A program made the position numbers and the translations under genes. From Mycoplasmatota bacterium (GTDB lineage Bacteria > Bacillota_I > Bacilli_A > RF39 > UBA660), in the NCBI GenBank assembly GCA_022771205.1, contig JALFCF010000006.1, positions 124,001 through 188,000 on the forward strand: DNA of 64,000 nucleotides, given 5' to 3'. How positions within the stretch are numbered: the stretch's first letter is position 1; every line of letters begins with the position of its first letter. The notes under the pieces were generated by a model, which was given only the letters and a program-made list of their open reading frames with translations, was not told the DNA's origin and ran no database searches. Of this stretch, positions 33,771 to 42,800 are shown piece by piece.

Positions 33771-34107
33771 AATTCACTCTAGTCCCACCAGGAAAATCTT
33801 TAGTAATTGTTAATAATTCAACATCTTCATCATTATCTAAAGATGCACATACAAGCATACCATCAGAATCCATTCCTCTAAATTTAGCTTTCTTTAAATT
33901 TGTAACTACTACTACTCTTTTGCCAATAACTTCTTCTGGGGAATAAAACTCTGCTATACTAGAAATAATTTGACGAGGTTTTTCTTCACCAACATCAATA
34001 CGAAACACTAATAAACGATCAGCATTAGGATGCTTTTCACACTCCAAAATAACTCCTATTTTAAACTCAATTTTACTAAAATCACTATATTCAATCTTTT
34101 CTTTCAT
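33769..34107 (-). CDS. tRNA-binding (EMAP/Trbp111/CsaA-type) domain protein
   Basis: 112 residues starting at ATG 34107 behind GAGGTG. It is one OB fold: FKIGVILECEKHPNADRLLVF, RQIISSIAEFYSPEEVIGKR, VVVVTNLKKAKFRGMDSDGM and LLTITKDFPGGTRVN. The same fold forms the C-terminus of many MetRS proteins and the stand-alone Trbp111/CsaA. Stand-alone forms bind tRNA elbow structure as dimers. It may act in trans with MetRS or as a chaperone-like protein. Confidence 0.88.
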   Translation of the reverse strand: MKEKIEYSDFSKIEFKIGVILECEKHPNADRLLVFRIDVGEEKPRQIISSIAEFYSPEEVIGKRVVVVTNLKKAKFRGMDSDGMLVCASLDNDEDVELLTITKDFPGGTRVN

Positions 34108-34132
34108 ATATTTCACCTCACTCTTATTATAA

Positions 34133-34161
34133 CAAAAAAAAGACCTAATACCTAGGTCTTT
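34133..34161 (-). terminator. Terminator of tRNA-Arg
   Basis: AGACCTA-GGTAT-TAGGTCT followed by TTTTTTTTG on the minus strand, 11 bases after the tRNA 3' end. Confidence 0.85.
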
Positions 34162-34171
34162 ATTTTTATAA

Positions 34172-34248
34172 TGGTGTCCGCGAGGCGACTCGAACGCCTG
34201 ACCGATCGCTTAGAAGGCGATTGCTCTATCCAGCTGAGCTACGCAGAC
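34172..34248 (-). tRNA. tRNA-Arg (anticodon UCU), CCA encoded
   Basis: The complement reads GTCTGCG (acceptor) ... CTTCTAA (anticodon loop, TCT) ... GTTCGAG (T loop) ... CGCGGAC-A-CCA. The acceptor, D, anticodon (ATCGC/GCGAT) and T stems all pair, with one T-G in the acceptor. It reads AGA/AGG, the dominant arginine codons in such AT-rich genomes. CCA is present in the gene. Confidence 0.97.
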
Positions 34249-34311
34249 ATAACCAACTGACAACAATGATTATACAATAATTTTTCTTTTGTTGCAAGTG
34301 TTTTTTTGAAG

Positions 34312-34338
34312 AAAAAAAAGAGAAATATTTATTTCTCT
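34312..34338 (-). terminator. Terminator of gerM
   Basis: GAGAAAT-AAAT-ATTTCTC followed by TTTTTTTTC on the minus strand, overlapping the gerM stop. Confidence 0.85.
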
Positions 34339-35285
34339 TCAATAATACCATTTCTAGAAACTTGACCTACATATTGATTATCAACTTCAAACATAACCAT
34401 AGAGACATCATAATTATCAAATACCGAATAGGAAATACTATATAAAACTTCTTCTAACACTTTATCTTCACTGTCAAACAAAAACTTATTAAAATTTAAA
34501 AACAACACGTTTTCTTGCTCATAATAATCCAATAATTCAACTTTACTATGTAAAAAACTCATTAAATTAGGTTCATAAATATAACTAGTAGAAAGCTCAT
34601 CTATAATAATTTTTATCTTATCTCTAGAATCATTTAAATATTTTGTAACAGGAACATAATACATCTCATCATTAATTCTAGATAAATAATAAATTACCAC
34701 TTTGGAAACATCTTCTCGAGAAGTAAGTTCATATTCCTGATTAATTCCTATATTTTTATTCAATGGACTAGACAATTTTTCTTTAGTATTAGGATACTCA
34801 CTCAAAATCGTACCTTCAACCAATATAATAACTTCTTCTATATCATCCAAATCTAAAATACTAAAAACAATACCAGAGATAATCTGTTTTTCCTCATGAA
34901 CATCCATATCTAAAAATTGCGAAGAAAAATCAACCGTTACTTTCCCTTCACCACACAATACATTTAAAACTTTTGTATTTTTAGGGATATAGGCAAAAAG
35001 TCCTTTAGGAAAATGATTATCATCCGAAATTATCAATTGCTCTAAAATTTCTTTTATCTTATCTTCTAATGTTGTACCTTCTAATAACACTCGACTCTTA
35101 ACCAAATACCCATCTTCGTTTAATAAATAAATATTATCAGTTGCAAGACCAGTTGTACTCTCAATTTCTAAATTAGTTCTTAAAACATAAGAGTCATCTA
35201 ATGTTGGTAAAGAATACACAAATAAAAAAATAAACAATGACAATGTAGTAATAAATATTTTACGTATAGCTTTAGATTTAAGCAT
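34329..35285 (-). CDS. gerM: GerMN-domain sporulation/germination protein GerM
   Basis: 318 residues from ATG 35285. An N-terminal membrane anchor (IFITTLSLFIFLFVYSLP) is followed by two GerMN repeats. Each has the pattern of a long helix then V-x-V-x-F-S: GEGKVTVDFSSQFLDMDVHE with KQIISGIVFSILDLDDIEE, and later ENVLFLNFNKFLFDSEDK with EEVLYSISYSVFDNYDVSMV. GerM acts in spore envelope assembly/germination in Bacillus and interacts with SpoIIIA-channel functions. gerE is encoded just upstream, a neighbourhood also known from Bacillus. Confidence 0.87.
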   Translation of the reverse strand: MLKSKAIRKIFITTLSLFIFLFVYSLPTLDDSYVLRTNLEIESTTGLATDNIYLLNEDGYLVKSRVLLEGTTLEDKIKEILEQLIISDDNHFPKGLFAYIPKNTKVLNVLCGEGKVTVDFSSQFLDMDVHEEKQIISGIVFSILDLDDIEEVIILVEGTILSEYPNTKEKLSSPLNKNIGINQEYELTSREDVSKVVIYYLSRINDEMYYVPVTKYLNDSRDKIKIIIDELSTSYIYEPNLMSFLHSKVELLDYYEQENVLFLNFNKFLFDSEDKVLEEVLYSISYSVFDNYDVSMVMFEVDNQYVGQVSRNGIIEEK

Positions 35286-35307
35286 CATATCACCTAAAAC
35301 AATATAT

Positions 35308-35335
35308 GAAAAACCGTACTATTTTAGTACGGTTT
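35308..35335 (-). terminator. Terminator of gerE
   Basis: AACCGTACT-AAAAT-AGTACGGTT then TTTC on the minus strand, a 9-bp GC-containing stem over the gerE stop. Confidence 0.88.
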
Positions 35336-35540
35336 ATAAAGATAACTCATTTAATTTTAACAATTCTACAACCGCAGCTGCTCTACCATTAACCCCTAAT
35401 TTTTGCATTGTATTAGAAATATGATTACGAATTGTTTTCTCACTAATTTTTAATTTTTCAGCTATTTCCTTTGTAGTCATATTTTGAATCAACAACTCAA
35501 AAATTTCTCTTTCTCTAGCAGTTAGTATTCCATTCGCCAT
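35334..35540 (-). CDS. gerE: Spore coat transcription regulator GerE (LuxR-type HTH)
   Basis: 68 residues, a stand-alone LuxR/GerE DNA-binding domain: LTAREREIFELLIQNMTTKE, IAEKLKISEKTIRNHISNTM, QKLGVNGRAAAVVELLKL. Bacillus GerE is 74 aa and controls late mother-cell coat genes with sigma-K. The size and the adjacent gerM support GerE rather than a general LuxR regulator. The upstream spoIIIAH gene adds to a local sporulation cluster. Confidence 0.88.
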   Translation of the reverse strand: MANGILTAREREIFELLIQNMTTKEIAEKLKISEKTIRNHISNTMQKLGVNGRAAAVVELLKLNELSL

Positions 35541-35596
35541 ATCAGCACCACCTAAAGTATTCTATGTAAGAAGAATACTTTGTTGTATGCATTTAC

Positions 35597-36103
35597 CTAA
35601 GCTTTTTGAAACTTAACAGTAATATACATCTTATCTTCATATCCCGATTGAATAAGTCTCATAACACTATTAGCAAGACTATTATCATGTTTAGAGGAAA
35701 CGCAAACAACTGAAATATTAGTATTATCAATTTTTACAAAAGAATCTAATTTTAATTCTTTCTTTATCTGCTTTTCTAACTCCTCTTCCTTACTCTGCAA
35801 CGTATTCAAATATTTCAACTGCTCATAAGCATTATTTTTTTCTTCACTACTAATAGTATCACTCGTCAACTGCTCCTGTAAATCATCCATCATTCCCTGA
35901 CGTTCTTCTTCTAGACTAACTCTCATTGCAGTAAGAGAAGAAATTTCTTCTACTGTTTCTTTTACTTTCTCATTCTTATTACTCTTTTCTTCTGTAGATG
36001 CCACTTGGCTAAATAAATCATTAGGCATGGTAATATAGTAAACGCTAAGTACTAAAATCAAACTAAATAATGTTAAAAACCACATGTTTTGTTTATTTAT
36101 CAT
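35597..36103 (-). CDS. spoIIIAH: Stage III sporulation protein AH-like
   Basis: 168 residues. MINKQNMWFLTLFSLILVLS is the typical N-terminal anchor (N/K-x-x-W-x-L-T-x-x-S-L-x-x-V-L-S-V-Y-Y). A helical stalk rich in Glu/Lys follows, then a C-terminal ring-building fold (FVKIDNTNISVVCVSSKHD, NSVMRLIQSGYEDKMYITV) of the SpoIIIAH/YscJ type. SpoIIIAH pairs with SpoIIQ across the forespore membranes. The other spoIIIA genes are not beside it in this window. Confidence 0.88.
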   Translation of the reverse strand: MINKQNMWFLTLFSLILVLSVYYITMPNDLFSQVASTEEKSNKNEKVKETVEEISSLTAMRVSLEEERQGMMDDLQEQLTSDTISSEEKNNAYEQLKYLNTLQSKEEELEKQIKKELKLDSFVKIDNTNISVVCVSSKHDNSLANSVMRLIQSGYEDKMYITVKFQKA

Positions 36104-36138
36104 ACGACTCCTCCTTAGTCCTAATAAAATATATGAAG

Positions 36139-36171
36139 AAAAAAAAGAATTATGAACAAATCATAATTCTT
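36139..36171 (-). terminator. Terminator after DUF5684-like gene
   Basis: AGAATTATGA-TTTGT-TCATAATTCT followed by TTTTTTTTC on the minus strand. Its stem covers the stop codon. Confidence 0.85.
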
Positions 36172-36688
36172 TACCACACTTAGGACAATACTTTGCTTGT
36201 AAATCTACTTTTGCACCACAGCTAGAACAATACATATTTTCACTAGAAAAGTGATGAAACACTATATCGTCCATAGGCCTAGCTCCCAAATACTTACTAT
36301 CCCCTAGCCCAATAATCATATAAAAAATAAAAGGTAAAAAATAAATTCCAATAGCATATATATCTTCTTTACCAAAACTACGTGCTACGCTAACTGCCAA
36401 TAAAACACCAAAATAAATACTAATGACAGAAGCTAAAATACTTAAAATAGGTACTAAACCAGCAACTAAACCTGAAATAATAGATAATGCTAACCACCAT
36501 GGACTAACACCAGTAATTATACATAATATATATGTATTATAAATGGGTATTAAAGCATGCCATCCAGGTCTATCTGTTTTTTGAAACATCCCCCATAATC
36601 CGATAACCGACAAAATATATGTAATTAATATTATCCCTAAAAATATTAGTAGAAAACTAAAAAACAACGTTAACAACACAATAATCAC
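36161..36688 (-). CDS. DUF5684-like membrane protein with C-terminal zinc ribbon
   Basis: 175 residues. An N-terminal membrane helix is followed by WGMFQKTDRPGWHALIPIYN, the characteristic amphipathic loop of DUF5684 proteins, then helices at about 60-100 and 110-125. The tail MYCSSCGAKVDLQAKYCPKCG is a zinc ribbon (CxxC-x11-CxxC). Family function unknown. It follows the PLP enzyme gene with no gap. Confidence 0.75.
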   Translation of the reverse strand: MIIVLLTLFFSFLLIFLGIILITYILSVIGLWGMFQKTDRPGWHALIPIYNTYILCIITGVSPWWLALSIISGLVAGLVPILSILASVISIYFGVLLAVSVARSFGKEDIYAIGIYFLPFIFYMIIGLGDSKYLGARPMDDIVFHHFSSENMYCSSCGAKVDLQAKYCPKCGKEL

Positions 36689-37945
36689 CTACTTATTTAA
36701 TAAAAGTTCTATTGCTTTCATAAGTCCTAATTTACCATAATCATAAGTTAAGCTTCCTTGCATATAAGCGATATAAGGAGGTCTAACAGGTCCATCACAA
36801 GAAAGTTCAATAGAAGACCCTTGAGTAAAAGAACCACTAGCCATAATAACTTTGTCAGTATATCCTGGCATATCCCAAGCTTCCACAACCGCATTAGAAT
36901 CAATAGGAGACCCTTGCTGAATACCACGAGTAAAACGAATCAATTTCTCAGGATCACGAAAAATAATATTTTGAACAATATCAACACGTTCATCTTGATA
37001 TTTTGGTTCAACATCATATCCTAGTTTTTCTAACACTCGGCTAGTAAGAACCGCTGTCTTTAAAGCAGATGATACAACACTAGGAGCCATAAAAATACCT
37101 TGTAAAAGTTGCTTATTAATGCCAAGAGTAGGTCCGACTTCAGCACCTTCCCCAGGCAATGTTAAACGTTCAGCACATAATTCAATTAAATCATGTCGTC
37201 CAACAATATAGGCACCATTAGGAGCAATACCTCCACCCAAATTTTTAATTAAAGATCCTACCATAACATCAGCCCCAACTTCAGTAGGTTCTTTGGTACC
37301 AACCATTTCACAATAACAATTATCAACCATCACAATAATATTACTATCTATCTTTTTAATTAAAGAAATTACTTTTTCTACCTTTTCAATAGAAATACTT
37401 TTTCTAGTAGAATATCCCTTACTTCTTTGAATTTCTATTACTTTAACTTTATGAGTTTTTAAATATTCTTCTATAGCACCATAATTAAAATCATCATCAA
37501 CTAAATCAATTTGATCATATTTTACACCAAAACTTTTTAAAGAACTAGGATTATCTACAATACCAATAACTTCATCTAAAGTATCATACGGCTTTCCACT
37601 AATACTCAAAAGTAAATCACCAGGACGAAGTAAAGCAAAAAAGCAAACATTTAATGCATGTGATCCTGAAATAAGCTGACTTCGAACTAGAGCACTTTCT
37701 GCTCCTAAAACATCACTAAAAACTTTTTCTATTCCATCTCTTCCTAAATCATTATAACCATATCCTGTAGTAGAATTAAAATGTGATTCTGTAATTTCAT
37801 TTTTATGAAAACTAGACAACACTTTTAAACTATTAATATAACCATTATTATCTATTTTTAAAAACTCCTCACGACAATCTTTTTCTGCTTCCTCTACAAG
37901 TTTTACAACTTCATCACTAATTCCCAATGTCTTATACATAATCAT
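36689..37945 (-). CDS. YnbB-like PLP enzyme (methionine gamma-lyase/aluminium resistance family)
   Basis: 418 residues from ATG 37945 (GTG 37951 is an alternative). The PLP lysine is in VGSLIKNLGGGIAPNGAYI. Upstream, NSTTGYGYNDLGRDGIEKVF, RSQLISGSHALNVCFFALLR, VMVDNCYCEMVGTKEP and the C-terminal ELSCDGPVRPPYIAYMQGSL identify the PF06838-type fold-I family known as YnbB, annotated as methionine gamma-lyase or aluminium resistance protein. True substrate is not settled. It follows the SDR gene closely, likely one operon. Confidence 0.9.
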   Translation of the reverse strand: MIMYKTLGISDEVVKLVEEAEKDCREEFLKIDNNGYINSLKVLSSFHKNEITESHFNSTTGYGYNDLGRDGIEKVFSDVLGAESALVRSQLISGSHALNVCFFALLRPGDLLLSISGKPYDTLDEVIGIVDNPSSLKSFGVKYDQIDLVDDDFNYGAIEEYLKTHKVKVIEIQRSKGYSTRKSISIEKVEKVISLIKKIDSNIIVMVDNCYCEMVGTKEPTEVGADVMVGSLIKNLGGGIAPNGAYIVGRHDLIELCAERLTLPGEGAEVGPTLGINKQLLQGIFMAPSVVSSALKTAVLTSRVLEKLGYDVEPKYQDERVDIVQNIIFRDPEKLIRFTRGIQQGSPIDSNAVVEAWDMPGYTDKVIMASGSFTQGSSIELSCDGPVRPPYIAYMQGSLTYDYGKLGLMKAIELLLNK

Positions 37946-37969
37946 TCTCACTCCTCTTTCTTAAATTTA

Positions 37970-38713
37970 TTAACCATTAAATTTGCCACCATCTACACGA
38001 ATAATAGAATCATTAATATAACTAGCCTTAGAACTAGCTAAAAAAACTACAACCTTTGCTATTTCTTCTGGTTCAGCAAAACGATGTAACAAAATCTTAT
38101 TTTCTTCTTCGCGAATTTGTTCAATGGAAAGTTCCTCATTCATATCTGTTTTTACCCATCCAGGACATACACAATTAACAGAAATATCTGGTGAAAACTC
38201 ACGAGCTAAATTATGAGTAAGAGAAATAACCCCAGCTTTAGATGCATCATAATCACAAGATTCTGGATAATAAGTATCAATAGCGTTAGTAGAAGCAATA
38301 TTGATAATTTTCCCTCCACCACGATCAAGCATAACCTTAGCAACATACTTACTACACAAAAAAGTACCAATTAAGTTGACATCCAAAATTCTACGAAAAT
38401 TAGGAACTGATTTATCAAGTAGTAAACTATCATTACAAATTCCTGCATTATTAACTAAAATGTCAATTTTGCCAAAAGTATCCACCGCCTGATTTACCAT
38501 TGCTTCAACTTCTTCCTCATTGGAAACATCTGCTTTAATACATAAAACATCAACATCATATTTTTCTCTAATCTTATCTGCTATTTTTTCAGCCATCAAA
38601 CAATGTCTATTATAATTTAAGATAACATTGACACCAGCTCTAGCAAATTCCATAGCAATACTTTCACCAATACCACGACTTGCTCCAGTTATTAAAGCAA
38701 CAACATTAGCCAT
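37970..38713 (-). CDS. SDR oxidoreductase, FabG-like
   Basis: 247 residues. NAD(P) motif ITGASRGIGESIAMEFARAG, DILVNNAGICND, catalytic triad Ser in INIASTNAID, Tyr/Lys in CDYDASKAG, and VNCVCPGWVKTDMNEELS. Closest to 3-oxoacyl-ACP reductase (FabG), but no other fatty-acid genes are near, so another substrate is possible. Eight bases separate it from the upstream thioredoxin-like gene, so they are co-transcribed. Confidence 0.88.
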   Translation of the reverse strand: MANVVALITGASRGIGESIAMEFARAGVNVILNYNRHCLMAEKIADKIREKYDVDVLCIKADVSNEEEVEAMVNQAVDTFGKIDILVNNAGICNDSLLLDKSVPNFRRILDVNLIGTFLCSKYVAKVMLDRGGGKIINIASTNAIDTYYPESCDYDASKAGVISLTHNLAREFSPDISVNCVCPGWVKTDMNEELSIEQIREEENKILLHRFAEPEEIAKVVVFLASSKASYINDSIIRVDGGKFNG

Positions 38714-38721
38714 AAAATCAC

Positions 38722-39156
38722 CTAACCTTCTTCATTTATAAGAGAAAGAATATTATTGTTTTGAATAAAATCACTTACTGTTTTTTCATCTTTTATATCT
38801 GTAATATTAAAAGAAACTTCACCGTTAGTAAGTACATAAATGGCTGGTAACTTTACTTCATAATCTACTTTCATCTTATTTAATACACTTTGATAACTAG
38901 AAGATTTTACATTAAAATTATAATAAGTCACTCCTAAATCATTAAGTTCTTGCTGTACTAAAGTCCCCTTTTTACTGTCATCAGTAAACAAAACAACAAA
39001 AGTCTCCTTATTACGTAATGCTTTTGTTACCGCATCTACATCACTACCAAATCGATTAAAAATAAGTAAAACCCCTATTGCAACAACAAAAACAAATACA
39101 ATAACACACAATATTATTTTTTGTTTTAATTCTTCTACCTCTTCATTCTTATACAT
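38722..39156 (-). CDS. Membrane-anchored thioredoxin-fold protein without CXXC
   Basis: 144 residues. A single N-terminal membrane helix (IILCVIVFVFVVAIGVLLIF) is followed by a thioredoxin-like order: ETFVVLFTDDSKKGTLVQQE at the usual active site but with no cysteine, and a cis-Pro loop KLPAIYVLTNGEVSFNITD. It resembles the lipoprotein at 12860 in layout. A redox role is unlikely without cysteines; a binding or scaffolding role is possible. Confidence 0.72.
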   Translation of the reverse strand: MYKNEEVEELKQKIILCVIVFVFVVAIGVLLIFNRFGSDVDAVTKALRNKETFVVLFTDDSKKGTLVQQELNDLGVTYYNFNVKSSSYQSVLNKMKVDYEVKLPAIYVLTNGEVSFNITDIKDEKTVSDFIQNNNILSLINEEG

Positions 39157-39199
39157 GGCTATTCCCCTTTTCTATTCCTATTATATCAAAAAACAAAAA

Positions 39200-39231
39200 A
39201 GAACAAAAGAAAAGAGACAAATTTGTCTCTA
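39200..39231 (-). terminator. Terminator after gene at 39229
   Basis: Perfect palindrome AGAGACAAATTTGTCTCT followed by TTTCTTTTGTTCTTTTTT on the minus strand. Confidence 0.8.
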
Positions 39232-39864
39232 TCGATTATACTTAGAATTTTTTTGACTATCAATATACCTTTGATGCCAAGATAAAAATAAAGGATTTTT
39301 ATATACTCTATGATCGTCAGAGTCATATAAATGCTCTTTTTCACTTCTTATTAAAGCTTCTTCAAATGTAGTATTTATACGTTCGGAATTTACTTTTGGA
39401 ATTAAGCTATAAGTAACTGGGTCAATATCATATCCTCCACCAATAGTCTTATATTCCATTAAAAACTCTTCTTCACTTTGATATCGAATAGGTAAAACAT
39501 CTTGAATTTGAAAAACACTAGCAAGTTGAGTTAACATCAGTTTATCTCGAACACTTGTGCCAGAAACTCTAATACCATAAGCATCACGATCAAAAGAATA
39601 AAAATATCTAGTATCAACATTCATTAAATCCTGAAATCTTTTCATGTTATCAGAAGATAAATCCATAAGCAAAACATAAAAATAATTATCATCCAAATTA
39701 CTACACATAAAAGTTTCAATATTTTTACTCCAAAGTTCCTGGCAAGCAGGTAAACACCCTGGAATAATATACTCATTAGGATTTTCAATAACTGTAGGCA
39801 AATCAACATAACTATATTGATAAGGAGAGGGTTGAAAATCTACTATCTTAACTTTTTCTTCCAT
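39229..39864 (-). CDS. Hypothetical protein downstream of ileS
   Basis: 211 residues, soluble, no signal. Recognisable bits are NEYIIPGCLPACQELWSKNI, DNYFYVLLMDLSSDNMKRF and a G-G-G-Y-D segment KTIGGGYDIDPVTYSLIPK. I do not recognise a family. It starts 3 bases after the ileS stop with ribosome-binding signals inside ileS, so it is the last gene of the CaCA-ileS operon. Confidence 0.7.
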   Translation of the reverse strand: MEEKVKIVDFQPSPYQYSYVDLPTVIENPNEYIIPGCLPACQELWSKNIETFMCSNLDDNYFYVLLMDLSSDNMKRFQDLMNVDTRYFYSFDRDAYGIRVSGTSVRDKLMLTQLASVFQIQDVLPIRYQSEEEFLMEYKTIGGGYDIDPVTYSLIPKVNSERINTTFEEALIRSEKEHLYDSDDHRVYKNPLFLSWHQRYIDSQKNSKYNR

Positions 39865-39867
39865 AGA

Positions 39868-42800
39868 TTAGATTCTTTCAACTTTAATAGCCACTTCTTC
39901 ATCATTTAATTTGTCATCAAAAACCAAACTATCATCAACAATTAATTTATCTCCAAGAACTTCTCCCATAACATAATCATAATATTTATCAAGCATAGCT
40001 TGAATTTTCTCACTACCATGATATGTAACAATAATATGATCAGTAATTACAAAATCAGCTTCTTTTCGTAGACTTTGTACTTTACGAACAAATTCACGAG
40101 CAAGACCTTCTAAAATTAAATCCTCTGTAAGTTCAGTATCTAAAACAACACAAGTACGATTATTACTACTTGATGCATAACCATCCTTTTGTTTTAAAGA
40201 AATTAAAACCATTTCATTAGTTAATGTAAATTCTTCACCATCTAAGTTAACAACCAATTCTTTATTTTGAAGTTTTTCAATTTGTTCTGTAGTTAAATTA
40301 TTCAAAATTTCACTAAGTAATTTTACTTTTGGACCAAGTACCTTACCTAATACTTTAAAATTAGGTTTTACAATATATTCAAGATATTCACTCATATCTT
40401 CTCTAAATTCAACATCTTTAACATTTAACTCTTCTGTAATAACAGAAAGTAAATCTCCAATAATTACTTCATCACTCTTAGGCAAGATTAATTGTGAAAT
40501 TGGTTGACGAACTTTGATATTTGCTTCTTCTCTAGCAAATCTACCTAAAGAGCAAACATCTCTTACTAAATCCATTCTCTCTTCTACTCCATCATTAATT
40601 AAATCTGTATTTTCAACTGGCATATCTGCAAGATGTACAGAATCTTCACCAGTTAATCTTTGATAGATTTCTTCTGTAATAAATGGTGTGATCGGAGCAC
40701 ATAACTTACATAATATAACTAGCACTTCATAAGTAGTTAAATAAACTGCTTTTTTAGATTCTGTTAATTCACTATCCCAGAATCTTCTACGATTACTTCT
40801 AATATACCAATTAGATAAATCATCATTTAAGAATGGAACAATTAACTTTGTAACTTTATTTAAATCATATTCTTGATAAGCCTTTTGTACCCCTTGTACA
40901 AGACGATTTAGTTTAGATAAAATCCAACGATCAATTAACTCACGTTTTTCTACTGGAATATCATATTCTCTTGGATCTATATGATCAGCATTTGCATACA
41001 TTTCAAAGAATGAATAAGCATTTCTAAATGTAGAAATATATTTAGAATAAACTTCTTTTACTCCTTCTTCATCAAACTTTAATGGTGTCCAAACAGGAGA
41101 TGCATACATCATATAAAAACGAATAGTATCTGCACCATACTGCGTCATAATCTTAATTGGATCAATAATATTACCTATTGACTTACTCATCTTTTTACCA
41201 TAAGCATCAAGCATCATATCATTAACAACAACATTTTTAAAACTACTCTTTCCACTAATTAAAGTAGATAAAACAATTAATACATAAAACCATCCACGAG
41301 TTTGATCAACTCCTTCAGCAATAAAATCTGCTGGAAATTGTGATTCAAACAATTCTTTATTTTCAAAAGGATAATGAAATTGAGCATATGGCATCGCACC
41401 AGAGTCAAACCAAACATCTAATACATCACTAACACGACTCATTTCTTTGCCACATTTAGGACATTTAATATGAATACGGTCAACATATGGACGATGAAGT
41501 TCTAAATTATCAACATCAATATCTTCCATAGACTTTTCTTTTAATTCTTGACGAGAGCCAATACTTTCAAAATGGCCACAATCACAAGTCCAAATTGGAA
41601 GTGGACATCCCCAATAACGATTTCTAGAAATTCCCCAATCAATCATATTTTCAAGCCAATTATGAAATCTCTTTTCACCAACATAATCAGGATACCAATT
41701 AACTTTCTTATTAGCTTCAATTATTTCATCTTTATAAGCGGTAGTTTTTACATACCAAGCAGGTTTTGCATAGTAAATTAAAGGTTGTTTACATCTCCAA
41801 CAATGTGGATAATCATGAACCATCTTTTGTTTCTTAAATAACTTATCATTTTCTTTTAGCCACTTAATAATAGTAATTTCAAGATCAGAATCTGTAACTA
41901 AAGTTCCTTCCCATGGACCAACTGTATAACACCCATCTTTACCAACTGGATTAACAAAACCAACACCATTTTCACGACAAACACGACTATCATCTTCACC
42001 AAATGCAGGAGCAATATGAACAATTCCAGTACCATCACTATCTGTAACATAGTTATCAGCAAGAACTTCAAATGCTTTTCCTTCTACATCTACAAAAGGC
42101 ATTAATTGCTCATATTTAATTCCAACTAAATCAGTTCCCTTATAAGTGTCAATAACTTCATAATCTTCCCCTAATACAGCATCAGCTAAGCTCTTTCCTA
42201 CATAAAATGTATAACCACGAGAGTTAACTTTTAAATATTCTAAATCTGGATTAACACATAAAGCAACATTAGCAATTAAAGTCCATGGTGTTGTTGTCCA
42301 TACTAAGAAGTATTCATCTTTATCTACTACTTTAAATGGAACAATAACAGTATTAACACTTACTTCCTTATAACCTTGAGAAACTTCATGAGAAGCAAGC
42401 TCTGTACCACATCGAGGACAATAAGGTAAAACTTTATTTCCATGATAAATTAAACCCTTTTTATTAAGTTCATTAACAATCCACCATTCAGACTCAATAT
42501 AATCATTACTACAAGTAACATATGGGTGATCACAATCAATAAATTGTCCCATCATATCAGTAACTTTCTTTACTTCATCTATATTACTATCAGTTTCAAC
42601 TTTACATTCCTCACAGAACTTTTCAATTCCAAGTTTTTCAATATCATTTTTATTTTTAAAACCAAGTTTTTTCTCAACATTAACCTCAATTGGAAGGCCA
42701 TGTGTATCAAGACCAATCTTTCTTAAAACTCGATAACCTGACATAGTCTTATACTTACAAAAAGCATCCTTAATCGTTTTAGCAAAAACATGATGAATTC

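Noticed and set aside
34172-34248. Attachment site or integrated element at the tRNA-Arg gene
   Set aside because: No integrase, no repeated tRNA 3' end nearby; both flanks are ordinary genes.
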